DNA of 64,000 nucleotides from Gordionus sp. m RMFG-2023 (taxonomy: Eukaryota > Nematomorpha > Gordioida > Chordodea > Parachordodidae). The position numbers and the translations under genes were made by a program. The notes under the pieces are model-generated. The model was not told the origin of the DNA. It did no database searches and saw only the letters and a list, made by a program, of their open reading frames with translations. This document shows positions 1-12,301 of the stretch, in pieces. Position 1 is the stretch's first letter. Every line of letters starts with the position of its first letter. Location: NCBI RefSeq assembly GCF_954871325.1, contig NC_088779.1, forward strand, positions 8,992,846 to 9,056,845. Reading direction: 5' to 3'.

Positions 1-535
1 TTCATGGCCTTAAAATAATTTTCTTAAATTCTATCTAATTTAAGTAGAATTAAATAATTTCCAATCTTTTGCTCTAATTCCAACAATATCTCAAGAGAAT
101 AATAAATAATTTTTTTAAAAAAAATATGCGAGATTTGCCTTTCTCTTTAAACCTAAAATTTTTCGATAATCTAGAGAGATATTGAAAATATGCTTTAAGT
201 TAAAAAAAAGAGATCTTTTATATTTGTGGGGTGGAGTGAAAAGTTTGCTTAATGGAGATATTATTTATCGGCAAGACTCCTCCACAAATAAGGATGTATT
301 CCATTTTAAAAAAAAATAGATGTTGAATGGAAAAAAAATGTCCACATGCTAGGAAAATTATTTATAAATTGACCCCAAATCCGATTTTTAAAAATAAGAT
401 AGTAAAAAAATTTTTTTGAACTTTAGAAGATCCCAAGTTTTATGATAACCGCTAGATGATTTATTCCATATTTATAAAATTTAAAATAAAATATATTTTT
501 TTTTCTTTTTATTACATAAAAAATGCATCATTAAG
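1..535. other. AT-rich left flank, no gene seen
   Basis: No open frame of note. The next exon begins in phase 1, so the start of its gene must lie in this stretch as a short exon or beyond the left edge of the window. Confidence 0.4.
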
Positions 536-3500
536 ACACCAAAGATTGCTTGACCGATGATGTAGCCAATTCCTTCCTAAACTTTGATCCCTCCAACATG
601 TTCCCTAACAACCTTTACGACGAACTAATCTCTCCATGCAAGAATAATTTTGTTGCATATTCCCTCGCCAACTTTGAATCGGTCAAACCTGCCACACCTC
701 TATCAACTTCTACTAGACTTAACAAAAATTCATTCACAGGTTTAAAAAATCAATCTTAAAATAGCACATGATTGCTTGAAATATATTGGACCTTAATGTC
801 TAAATTTCAATCATTTTTCCTATTTGAAAAATGTTGAGTTTTAAACGGATGTGCAACGTTTTCTAGAGAGAGGGGAAGGGTGATTAAGCCATTAATTAAA
901 TATTCAAGCTGATCAAAGTTTTAAAATATCTAGATCATAGTTAGAATATTGTCTTATTTTGACGTATAACCCCACTTTAAGATTTTATGCCAAACTAGTA
1001 TCACACTATTCTATCTATACGATTAACACATATAAGAATGCATAATTCGTGGAAATTGCTTTTTCTCAAAATTAACTAGTTACTTGGCATAGTTAACTTA
1101 CTTGGAAACTTAGCAAAGCTGATTTTTAAAATTTGAATTATCTATAATGCATTTTTATAGTTTTATCTTAGAATCATATTCCAGCATGTATAGAATTCTA
1201 TCTATGGAAATTTCATTTGGTATTAATTTTTGGTTTTTCTAAAAATCTATGTGGAAACTCTTATATAAAATTGAATATAAATTGAGTGTAGTTCAAAGGT
1301 TTACGACAAAATTGTCTGATATTCACAGCGTAGTAGTTACTAAATTTATTTTATAATTCTGGTAAATCAGGTCTTTCAAAATTTATAATTTATAATAAAT
1401 GCCAGCTATAAATTTAATTTTTGAGAGATTTAATAAAAGTCCAGGTTTGTCAAACCCTAGCTACATAATTGCCTATCTATTATTTTATATATATTATAAA
1501 GTTTTCTCAATAAAGGTAGTGTTTGAAAGCTCGATTTGAGCTTATTTTTAAAAATGCTAACTCAATATGTTATACAGAAAAGATATTATTCAAGCCTGAA
1601 AATTTGCTCATAGCTGACACAATGATTTGGATAACTATTAGCGATATCTCCAGGCTTAATAATTTTCTAGCTAAATATTAAGTTCACTATTTTTAAAAAT
1701 CGGCCCAAAATCGAACCGCTTAACAACACTTTACAAAATCTGACTAGCTACATTCATAATTTTCTCAAAAATCGTATCTCTGGTTATTCTAACAGCACTG
1801 ATTATAATCATCTCATATTTTATAATGAATGGTCTTTCTTCATCAAGCTTTCCTCTCTTTTTTTAAAAATGGCTGCAGTCCTGATTATAGTTAAATAATT
1901 GCTACATGTAGGCTATTTCGTCTCAATCTACATGCACGTGCTTGAGAAAATCCCTCAACCTCAAGGCATTTTAATTTATATTTGTTTTTTCCACATTTGA
2001 CTGCTAAATTTTTTTTTTTGAGAAAAACTCTTAGGCCAAGGTGATAATTATTGACTATACAATATAAATATAGTAATCACCCAATATAGTTCCGAGTATG
2101 GAATTATTGGCGAAATCTTTAGTAAATGTAAAAACTTATCATGTATAATAATTATTTGAAATTAACTTCGAATTATCAGGATTGTCAATTTACGAGTTCA
2201 ACCCGTTTGTCGATTTTTTTTAAAAAAAAAGGATATTCGCGAAGATTTATTTAAAAATAATTACATGTAAAACCTATCTTTGGGAACCGCTGAGTTAATA
2301 AGGATTTGATGGAGACCCTAAATTTTGGTCAAATTCAACTTGCCCGAATTCCTGAGAGCCCAAATTCGACAAGTCTTACTGTTTTATATTAACACAATCA
2401 AAGTATTAAAAATTTATGACTATCATATTTTATTTTATTCGCAATTAATCGGATCAATTTGAGTTGCAATAATTTTATGAATGATCAAAAATTAAATGTT
2501 TCCCAATTTATCAAGACTAATAATAGTTAATAGGAATTTGATTGGGACTCAAAATTTTGGTCAAATTATTGAGTTGCCCGATTTATCAAGAGTTCAAGTT
2601 TTACTATATTTAATTTAGATATAGTACAATTGCGGAATTTATCGTCATTGATATACATTTATAACCCCAATCTTGGGAATGGAGATCTCAAGGAATTTTT
2701 TTTAGAAGAAGTGCACGTATAGTTGCGTAATAGTATGGGGAGGTTTGTCAACATATTGTTGTTTCTCCTGGCCATTTTTATAAAACCGATCGGATCATAA
2801 TCCAAAATCCGGTACATCACTTATAAGTTTCATTATGAAATATTACTTGTAAAATTCATAATTATTTAATTCTGTTGAGTTTTTAAGAACCGATAGAAAA
2901 ATAAGGAATTTGATACCAATTTAAAATTATTTTGGATCAATTGACAATAAACCACTTTTTTTTCCCCTTTAAAAAAATATACAATCTCACATCTACTAAA
3001 GACGAAAAGCGGAAAACGATTATTAAGTTATCGCAAGAAGGTATGGGTAATTTGGGTATAGCTCGTTCGCTCGATCTTTCCCGCCACCAAATTAACAGAG
3101 CCTTGAAAATTTACGCCTCAGAAGGAAGGGACTACGCTAAAAAATCCGGCGGCCCAAGATTCAAGTTGCTTCGAAAACACGTGAATTTTATAATGCAAAT
3201 GCGGAATACGAATAAACGCTCGACCCTAGACGAGATCAGGACAGTATTGGAAGAAAAATTTAATCTGCGCGTTGGTAAATCGACCATAGCTAGACACATA
3301 AGCCGGCATTATGGAGGCCATCTTTCAAAAAATGATTCGTGACGTTAGATAAAGTGATTCTTTTTATGGCTGTTAAAAATAAGCGAAAAAGGAACATTTT
3401 ATATTTTTGGAAGAGGGAAAAACTACTCAAACTTATTATACAAACATTTTAGTCTAACTCTCAAAATTATTTATTTTTTTTATGTTTTATAATAATCTTA

Positions 3501-6500
3501 TTTTTTATACGTAATTTATTTTTTTTTAAAAATTTGGTATTAATTATTTATATATATATATATTAAATAAAATGATGAAATAAATCTATTATTCGAATAT
3601 TTATTTGATGTTTTTATGAATAAAAGTTATTAATTTTGTCTTTAAATATAATTTATCATTTCAAATGGGTTGACAAGCGTTACAAATATAATCGACTAAA
3701 AACTGCTCACTTTTTCTATTCCGATAAAAATTATTATATGGGTTATAATTAGAACAGAAACGTAATTTGAACTCACTAACTTTTATATTACCCGAGGATA
3801 TAAATGGTTAAAAAATGTTTTATGGGGGAATCCATAGATACTCGGAATCTTTCAATTTTAAACAGAGATCAAACTCGAATTAATCATCGAAACCATTAAG
3901 AATTGGTCATCTGAGCCAAAGCCTTAAAATGGTCGGTGATTCGGTTTGAACCTATTTAAAATATGCAAACTGTTTTAATGATTATTATTATAATCAATCA
4001 ATTTTAATTGGTCGGTATCAGTCGCCATATTCTAAGTTAATAAATACCGTTTATTTGTCAAATTTCATATATGTAGTGTTGTTAAACGGCTCATTTTTAG
4101 CCGATTTTTAAAAACAGCTAACTCAGTATTTTAGCCAGAAAAACATTGCCTAAGCCTCGAGATTTCTCTAATAGATGTCCAAAACCTTTGTTTCTTCTGC
4201 AAACAAAATCTTCTAGCTTGCGTGATAGTATTCTGGATGGAATATTGAGTTAGCCGTTTTTAAAAATCGGCTTAAATGGAGTCTTTTAACAACCCTATTT
4301 ATATGCATAGATATTTCATATAAATTTCAAAATACAAAATGTTTATGGCGAAATTTATATGAAATTCATAGGGCTCAAACTTCTTACTAACTGGAATACA
4401 TTTCAGTTTAAAATCAGATTTTTCAATCTTTAAAAATTGCTCGAGAAAAATTTAAAATTGAGATATTCCAAATTCCCTTGCATATTCTTTAAAATTTTTA
4501 ATAATTTTTTTATTATTACGAAGTGTGTTAGCTAAATTATATCTTTAGATCATATAGCCGCTGGTAAGATAGTTCCCCCTACAAACGATTTGCATCAGAT
4601 AAAGGCAGAGAAAAATGGTTTACAGAGGTTTGAGACTATTAACCAATCAGATCTAATGAATCTAATTAACCCGAATACCCCTCTTCATTCGCAAAGTTTA
4701 AACTCATTAATGATCGCTCCACTAACGTTTAATAATACCCCCCTCGTTGCTAACCTTAGCGGTAACGTGCCTAAATCCTTCAAATCCAAACTACCTCTAA
4801 AGAGGAATAAAGGTGTGGCAGCCAACTTAAAAAATGATAAATATAAGGAAGAACTACAAGGGTTGATTCAACTTCGTCTTGATAACATGCGAAAAATTTT
4901 GCCCAAAGAAAGTGCTCCTCCTTTTCAAATTCATCTTAATAACATGCGAAAAATTTTGCCCAAAGGAAGTGCTCCTCCTTACACTTCTGCACAAATTTCT
5001 AACACCTCAATCTATCCCACTAATCATTTTGCAAATATTAGTTGTGATGTCACTACTCTGGTTGATGAATCAAAATCACGCGTTAATAAGACCACTTCTT
5101 ATAAGAATGAATGCAGAGACGATCATATCGATAAATTAACAACTAATCCTGACTCTGTTTTACCCATACAAAACGAGGAAGAAAGGGAAGTTTTAAATTT
5201 CTTGATATCTTTATCCAGCAAGAATATGGATAAAACTCGCGATTTTTCTGGTGATGACGGATTGGGAAACGTTAATCAGGAAATTAAGGTACCGAGCAAT
5301 GCGTGCAGAAAGGAAAATTTTAAACATCTATTGGAACCAGATTTTGAAGAAACTAAAATCGGGAATACCAATCACAGTCACGCGAAGCGTAAAAAGAAAA
5401 GGGTGAGTTCATATATAATTTTACTATTCCTCAATTCTAGACCAATATTATAATGAACTATTTTTGTAAAATTTGTTCATTTTACGACTCCCCTACCCCC
5501 CCCCCCCTCTCCCTTTCACAAGATTTCATCTTAAATTATGTTAGATCGACAGGTATTGTGCTATAAAATTATTAATTTAGCTTTATTAGAAAATGAGATT
5601 ACGAACTAAATTATTCAGAATATTATCTTTTTTAAGAAAAATATTGGAGTGATCACTAAAATCTGACTCGGTGCTTAAATTATTAACTTATTTTCATGTA
5701 TATTATTAAAGTTTAAAAAAAAATCTGCTATTTTAAAATTAATTAAAGTTTTATTAAGTATCAGCTGTAAATATTTAATAAATTCTAACATATTTTTTGG
5801 ATATCATTGGTATATATTTTAAGATTATGATTGGCATCTATACATAATAGATAAACATATATTTAGCTTTGTACAAGGCACTCTATTAAAATCTCCTTTG
5901 TAATTAAGATATGTTTATTAGTATATTGGTTCTAAATATCGAAATTAAAATGGCTAAGACTAGGGGAGATTTTCATATGTGTCATCTAAAATCTCTGAAA
6001 TAATAGTGATATTTGTTCAGGAAGGGTAATACTTATATTTTAAATTAGTTTTAAAATAAATCATCAAAATGGGAAAACTTTCTTAACCCTTATCAGAATT
6101 TTTATAAAGAGTTTATCGGAATGGAAACAAAATTACCTTAAGATTGTATTCATAGTGATATCCGATCCGACACGTTTTACAGCTGATCTATTTTAAAGAG
6201 TTTTATGAGACCAATTTTTCTTTAATATTAATTCTAATTCTATTCAGATAAATAATCTAAGAATTATTGATTTTAATAAAGAAAAATTGATCTCATTAAA
6301 AATTTTTAAATCACTTAGTTGTTAAATCGTCTTGGATCGAATCGCTCTATGAATCCAGCCTAAATACTATATTTCATATTTTTACTTTTACAAATAATCT
6401 ATTTTAAAAACATCCAATAATCAATATTTTTATTCAATTTATTAAACTAAGTATTAGTTTGAAACTTGTTTCCAAATAATAATTTATTTCTACGAGTCAC

Positions 6501-7107
6501 TTCCAAAAAAAATGTTCATATCTCAAAGATTATTCGATATAAATGCATGAAACTTTTCAGAAACATAGTTTAGCTTAAAATAGGAGTTCACAGAAAAAAA
6601 ACTGATCAATATATTGACAGGTTTCTTGTATCAACAATTTAAAAATCTGTGGTTGTTGCTATGCCCCAATCATGACATAATACCTAGACTGACGATACGT
6701 CATTTTTAAAAACCTATATAGTATCCAGAATACTTTAAATTATATGAATTTGGTCTACTAAATACATATTTTCCTGTGAGAATGGAATGATTGTGAGGTA
6801 GTATATTGTTTTACTTTAAAATTTTTTATATATGCCATCCATAACCAAAATGGCGTCTTAATGGCTTCCTCAGCTATTTTTCATTGATATTCACTTTTAG
6901 TGAGTGCATGGCCAATCTAGGTATGTACCATCATCGATGGTTAAGTATCTCAATATTATTTTCAAAGATATATAAAAAAAATTGAACGGAAACTTACTCA
7001 ATGTACTGTGTTATATTTCAATTAAAAATTTATAGGACGGTAAGAAAATTTTGTCAAGACTGGCTGATAGCGAGATTGACTGGTTTCTCAACAAGATTCA
7101 TTCATAA
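536..7107 (+). CDS. HTH-domain nuclear protein, transposase/paired-like DNA-binding region (5'-partial, 4 exons)
   Basis: Proposed exons are 536 (or 545)-739, 3002-3338, about 4628-5402 and 7036-7107. Exon 1 ends in phase 1 (ACA G|GTTTAA) and joins an acceptor at 3001 so that G+AC reads Asp. Exon 2 encodes two helix-turn-helix units: a first with GMGNLGIARSLDLSRHQINR, then a basic linker (KKSGGPRFK), then a winged-helix-like part with STLDEIRTVLEEKF and KSTIARHI. This layout is like the N-terminal DNA-binding region of Tc1/IS630 transposases and the paired domain, but no DDE catalytic domain follows. Exon 3 is polar, contains a 19-residue tandem duplication, ends in a basic run KRKKKR (possible nuclear signal) and has a strong donor GTGAGT at 5403. 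Exon 4 joins in phase 0, adds 23 residues and stops at 7105-7107, overlapping an AATAAA. The exon 2 to exon 3 junction is the weakest: 3338 to 4628 keeps frame, but its acceptor is poor and another exon could lie between. Base composition is clearly richer in G+C than the surroundings. Likely a DNA-binding host protein; the target is unknown. Confidence 0.6.
1519..1729. mobile_element. hAT-type MITE, family B copy 1
   Basis: Foldback element in the first intron of the HTH gene. Its ends resemble GTGTTGTTAAACGGCTC and the reverse complement, with inner inverted segments around CTCAATAT and AATATTAAG. It is diverged from the other copies and no target duplication is obvious. Confidence 0.6.
4076..4295. 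mobile_element. hAT-type MITE, family B copy 2
   Basis: A 220-bp foldback element with long imperfect terminal inverted repeats (about 95 bp), running from GTGTTGTTAAACGGCTC to TTTTAACAACCC. The flanks CATATATG and TTTATATG agree at 6 of 8 positions, as expected for a decayed 8-bp hAT target duplication. It sits in an intron of the HTH gene. Confidence 0.7.
4875..4988 (+). repeat. 57-bp in-frame tandem duplication in exon 3 of the HTH gene
   Basis: Two adjacent 57-bp units encode 19 residues each, sharing NNMRKILPK and SAPP with few changes (LDNMRKILPKES versus LNNMRKILPKGS). The duplication keeps frame, consistent with a translated exon. Confidence 0.85.
5403..7035 (+). other. Third intron of the HTH gene, no element resolved
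   Basis: AT-rich intron of about 1.6 kb with a C homopolymer near 5497-5507. I recognise no gene or bounded element in it. Confidence 0.5.
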
Positions 7108-7111
7108 TAAA
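7106..7111 (+). terminator. Poly(A) signal of the HTH gene
   Basis: AATAAA overlaps the TAA stop at 7105-7107. It lies 295 bp from the stop of the convergent coronin gene, so the two transcripts end tail to tail. Confidence 0.55.
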
Positions 7112-7204
7112 TACTCATTATAATTGTGTATTATATGTTAATATTTATATTGTTTTAAATTATTAAATAAAAAACCTTGTTGCCGTGTGCTTCGACAGAT
7201 AATT

Positions 7205-7210
7205 TTTATT
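7205..7210 (-). terminator. Possible poly(A) signal of coronin
   Basis: TTTATT on the plus strand reads AATAAA on the minus strand, about 195 nt after the coronin stop. In such AT-rich DNA this can arise by chance. Confidence 0.3.
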
Positions 7211-7405
7211 TTAACCTTATATACAAAAACCTTTTCAATTTTAAAGGTCAATATTTATGTTAAATCTAATTAGAAAAATTTGTCACCTTTTTTTAAAAAA
7301 ATTTTTTTTTAACACAGATTTAAACATTTGCTCGGCCATCACGATAAATTATAAATTAATATTTAGCAAGTACACAAGAATATAGAAATAATATTTTGTC
7401 CATAA

Positions 7406-9138
7406 CTACTCTGGTTCTTCGCCGGCTTCAAATGAGGCTTGAGTCGGTGGTTTATTACCCCCTTCTTCGTAATCTGAAACACTCATGGCTGGTGCTGGAC
7501 CATTGGTGGGTGGGTAAAGATCATCTTGAAATCCCGAGTCTGGTCGGCGGGGTACTATCATAGAAAGAGGTTCTACGTAATTGCCGTTGGCGTGCAATTT
7601 AAAAAATCGAAATATTTCGCATTTGCCAGTAGCAACGTGTCTTTTGTTCATGTATCTGTTGCAAAATGTGATCATAGATCATATAATATACATTTATAAG
7701 TTGTGTGTAAATGATTTAAACTAGTAATCTTAAGGTACGAAACTTGTTAGGTTTGAAAAAAATATTAAATAAAGGTTGTGTTTTAGTTATTACCCAACGG
7801 CTCTCTGAGGATTATTAGACGAGTACTGATTCAACCCGATCAAGTGAGGTGGGCTGTTCCTCAACTCGTAATAACGAATGTTGGCGTCACCTTTACCGGC
7901 AATGTATAAAATCGATAAATCTTGATCGTAAAATGGATAAAGTGCACCGGGTCCGCTATCGATTATTTCCAAATGTACGGGCCCTTCCCTTTGTTGTGTA
8001 TCATTTTTTAAAAAAAAATCAAATGCAACAATTGAATACCATTGGAATCGAATATTTTAAACTAAGACAAATGATAACCCTGATAATAAAGATCATAAGA
8101 TGCTAGATAATCTAAACAAATCGAATTTGGTTAAGGAAAAAAATGGCATAAGCTTACGCTAAATTTCTCTGGTCCCAAACGGATACTTGCCTTTCACTCG
8201 TGCGGGAAAATCCGGTAGTGCAGATATAAGGGGTTTTGCCTAGCCACACAACTTTCATGCATTTAGCGCCTAAGTTAATTTATGACATTAATTTCACGAT
8301 ATAAGTATTTGGGATTTTTTTAAAAAGTATTTTCATATGTATTATGGGGAGTAAGGAGGATTACCAAAATTATTTAAAAAATTATAACAACCAAAAACCT
8401 AACAATAAATGAACAAGCCCCCAAGTAAAATTTATGTGGAGCCTAATAGTTCTTTCATTTTAAATCCTGGGCTACACATATAGATTATAGAATAAACAAA
8501 TATAGTAACCTGCATGAGCCACGACTGAATCATTGGTCTTGGCAGCTCTGGGATCTAATATGTAAAGAGTTTTATTTTTTGTAGTAGCAGCTGCTAGGGA
8601 GCCATCGAAATACCACGAGACATCGTAAACCGAATCGTCTAACATGGTGGTCTTGAAGGCTTTACCTTTTTCGCAATTCCACACTATTACCTAAATATAG
8701 ATGAGATTTTACTTAAAACTGAACAGCGATATCACATCAGCGTTACTTTGGTATAAGTTTATGGGCCGACATTTTCGATTTTGACCATTATTAGGTCTAC
8801 TATGGGCATGTTTTTTCCGGCCCGCCACTATTACGAGTGGACGGGCTGAAATATTTTAAACATTGGGCTGGTGAGCAGGGGGAACAATAATTTTTTTTAA
8901 AGGGTGGGCAAATGAATTTTAAGAAAGAACTATTGAGATAGTTAAAAATTTTTAGAACAATAGGCGGTTAGGCCTTCAGTTTAAAGACGCCTCTATACGA
9001 GACCTCTAGATGATACCCAACATACTCATAAATTGCAAAAGAATATTGGCATACATCCGATAAGAAATAAAAATTTATTCATTAATTTCTAAACAGATAA
9101 GAAAGGAAAAAGATATCGTGTTTAATTTTTTTACTTTT

Positions 9139-9206
<68 letters not shown>

Positions 9207-12200
9207 TTTTTCTTTCTTTCTTTCTTTCTTTCTTTCTCAGAACAGATAATTAAAAAGGGTTAATCAATATTTATTCTTGGTAACTTAGTGGTTATAACAA
9301 AAATAAATAATCGTTTATTTGCTTTTGTTATATATTTTTGAAAACTCTTCTACATAAAGTAAAACTCAATGTCAGTAAGATGATTTAATTGTATTAATCA
9401 CCTTTTCATATATCCATTTACTGAATTGAAAAAACAATAAATCTATTTAAACAAATGTTTCAAATAAATTATATCATCTTTTTTACCGCCTTGTCGTAAG
9501 CGCAACTAATCAGTGTATCGTTGGCCGACGGATGCCATTCTACTTTAACACATTTTTTCTTGTGGGCGGTAAAATTAGTTATATATGACTTGCAATCGGC
9601 TGTCAACCCTTCCTCCGGAACGTCCCATAGCTTTATCGAGGCGTCTTCAGAGGCGGAAGCTATGATATTATCCCTAAAATTGGACCATCTTAAATCGTAG
9701 ACTGGTCTAGTATGGCCTACGAATCGAGGATACCTTTCATCAACGCGACCGTGAAATTTCATGGGAAAAACTACGAAAGCACCACCACCTTGAGAATGAA
9801 CGGCTATCGCTAGCCATTTCCCTGATTATTATTTTAGAAAATAAATATTAAATAATGCTTTCTTTCGCAAATGTGGTTTAATGAATAATTTCAAATTGTG
9901 AACTATTGACCAGAGTCTTGAAGCCGACCCGAAAGACGCATTATTTTAAAAATTCGTACTGGGCTTAAAAATGGAAAAATTGCAGACCTATTCATATTTT
10001 TACATTCTTTTTAAATAACTTTTAAAATGCAGCTTAAATTATTTAAAATAACAAAATTTAAAAAACCCGGCTATCGTAAAATATTAGAAATGGTTTAAAT
10101 TCGGGCTGAGTTTGAAAATAGATCTATGCAGTTCTCTGATATAAATTATTGCCATGGCGAGGCCCAAAAACAATCTATATCCGAATATTCAAAAGAAACA
10201 TTTCAGTTTTAACATTGGCCATTATCTACTCGAAGCTACCCAATTGATTTTAGAAAATCAATGTTTAGAAAAATCGAATGAATATTTTATAACTTTAATA
10301 CACTCTAAATGGAGTGATCTAAATAATAGAAAATGACGGATGGACGGAAGGAAGGAAGGAAGGAAGGAAGGAAGGAAGGAAGGAAGGAAGGAAGGAAGGA
10401 AAGGAAAGGAAGGAAGGAAAGGAAAGGAAGGAAGGAAAGGAAAGAAGGAAGGAAGGAAGAAAAGAAGGAAGGAAGGAAGAAAGGAAAAGGAAAGGAGTAG
10501 GAAAGAAAAGAAAAGAAAAGAAAGTGACAGAAATTCTATCGAACTTGGCCTGATAGGATCGTCCAATAATTTTTTTAAGATTGACTTGGACCAATTTCGA
10601 AAAAAAATTTAGGAAATTAATTACTCTGATTGTAATGGTCGGACAAATTTTTTTTAATTTTTTCTTCAGATCGATTTTTTAACCCGAAAAATAAGTCCAA
10701 TGGAAAACTCTAATTATGTAATTTTTTTTATATAAATGAATATATCAATAAGCTTCAACTATATCAGAGCCAAGATATACTTGACAAGATTCATATATAT
10801 ATATATTAAATTGGTAAATATAATAATATAGTGATAAATTAAATCATGATGAATACTATTCAAACATAATCCTTCATTTAAGCTTATTAAATAAATTAAT
10901 CATCTATTAATTTTTAAAATATAAAGCCCAAATTATAAATTGCAATTTAAACCATACCGATATAACAACAAAAAAAGTATCACTATCGATATTTGCAATT
11001 TTTTAACGATAATTTCGGTATAAATATAAATAAGATACAGAATCCTAATGCATAACATTTCATTTTACCGCGAATGTTGGAGATTTATTTACATTAGAGT
11101 TTTGCAAAAATAGGCCCGGCTAGTACCCGGCCCTAACGGACTTCGGGCCGGGCAGGGCCTAATATTTTTTAAGCAAATTCCGGCCGGGTTGGGTCGAAAT
11201 TTTTTAACATATATCTAAATTTATCAATTTTATGTTGAATTTTTTATGTAAATAAAAATAGGTGATTTTATTTAAAGAAAGTAGACGCCAAATAACATAT
11301 ATCGTTTATTTTGAGTAATTATAAAAATTAATTTCTATATTTAAATAAATTCGGGCCGGGCCAGCAAAATTTTTTTAAAAAAAATTTCGGGTTCGGTTCA
11401 GGCCAGGCCGGGCAAAACTTTATAATAAAAATTTCGGGCCGGGTTTGAAAAATTAGGCCTGATGCAGATCACTAATTTACATCACATTTAAAAATTCCTA
11501 AGAAAAATTACTCTGAAACTATCATTTTTAATTTATAAAACTTTTTAGTTAATTAAATATTGTAGGGTCTTTCTTTTAAATATCAGATAAATATATATTT
11601 TTTTATATCAATCGTGATATTTGCCGATAGGCTATAATAATGTTTTGATTGATAATATATTATGAAAATCTGGTTATTATTTTTATGTTATGTAAAATTC
11701 ATTAATAAAACAAAATTGGGATCTAAGGAGAAGCTATACACACATGAAGCAATGGAGGATTTAAGTGGGCCATAAATTTGTAAGTAAGCAATCATAAAAG
11801 TGGGGTGGGGGGGGGGGTAAACGAAATTTAAGCTGATTTTGACATTTTTAGAATGATTACCCACCACGACATGATTCAAATAATGATGGATTATATGATG
11901 GGTGGGCAAAAAAGTAATAAAAAATTTATGATAAAAGTTGGAATAAAGGCTAACATTGCAAGTAGAATTCTTTCAAAAGGTATGAGCCTAACGGGAATGG
12001 TAATCCTTCGGAGATATGAATGGTAAAGAAAATGACGAATTCGATTTTTCAATACATAACATATTAAATCTAACTGATCTTAACAGATGTTCAAACAATG
12101 TTTGTAAGTATTTAATTTCTTAATAATTTAATTCTTTAAAAAAAATTATTAATAATATCTCATCATTTGCATAAATTTACCGTTAGAGTGGCAATATTGT

Positions 12201-12301
12201 GATTCATAAGAATTTTTTGTTATAGGTACCCCATCCCACCCTTGGTCCCTGTGATCTGGAACGCTTCCATAAACATTTCTCAGCTTGGCGGCTGGATTCA
12301 T
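7406..12301 (-). CDS. coro: Coronin, actin-binding WD40 protein (complete, 6 exons, short C-terminus)
   Basis: Exons in transcript order are 12301-12181, 9821-9487, 8690-8510, 8269-8158, 7988-7794 and 7655-7406, together 1194 nt, or 397 aa plus stop. Every junction has GT-AG ends and matching phase. The N-terminus has AKLRNVYG (family SKxRHVFG), then VPITKN, and CHSNG|KWLAIAV joined across intron 1. The WD40 propeller follows with GHTRPVYDLRW, ASASEDASIKLWDVPE, KVEWHPSA, YDVSWYFDGSLAA, TTGFSRTSERQVSVWD and the hallmark PFYDQDLSILYIAGKGD. The end carries NPQRAVGYMNKRHV, KCEIFRFFKL and IVPRRPDSGFQDDLYPP, the conserved coronin C-terminal extension. Coronins bind F-actin and Arp2/3 and control actin turnover at the cell cortex. 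Oddity: family members normally have a variable linker and a coiled coil after this point (about 450-490 aa in all), whereas this reading stops within about 30 residues. A GTAATA just before the stop could be an alternative donor, but I see no coiled-coil exon between here and the next gene. The start is the first ATG after an in-frame stop. Confidence 0.93.
9135..9236. repeat. (CTTT)n microsatellite
   Basis: About 100 bp of nearly pure TTTC/CTTT tetranucleotide, interrupted once by a T run, inside the coronin intron at 8691-9486. Confidence 0.97.
10346..10525. repeat. GGAA-type purine microsatellite
   Basis: About 180 bp of GGAA/GGAAG/GAAAG purine repeat in the first coronin intron (9822-12180). 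Open frames through it on both strands are low-complexity artefacts. Confidence 0.97.
11095..11474. mobile_element. hAT-type MITE, family C copy 1 (380 bp)
   Basis: GC-rich ends with repeated GGGCCGGGC motifs around an AT-rich core. The left end is TAGAG..TTGCAAAAATAGGCCC and the right end ..GATGCAGATCACTA. It is flanked by a perfect 8-bp target duplication ATTTACAT (11087-11094 and 11475-11482), diagnostic of hAT-superfamily insertion. It lies in coronin intron 1. Confidence 0.88.

Noticed and set aside
4076-4295. Family B as a Tc1/mariner MITE because of TA at both ends
   Set aside because: The TA belongs to the TAGTG-type hAT terminus, and the copy at 59.1 kb shows an 8-bp duplication.
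4879-5139. 86-codon plus-strand frame inside exon 3 of the HTH gene
   Set aside because: Shadow of the main frame; repetitive only because of the 57-bp duplication.
10258-10612. Long open frames on both strands through the GGAA repeat (Phe/Leu/Pro/Ser-rich and Lys/Glu/Gly/Arg-rich)
   Set aside because: They are translations of a simple purine repeat inside a coronin intron.
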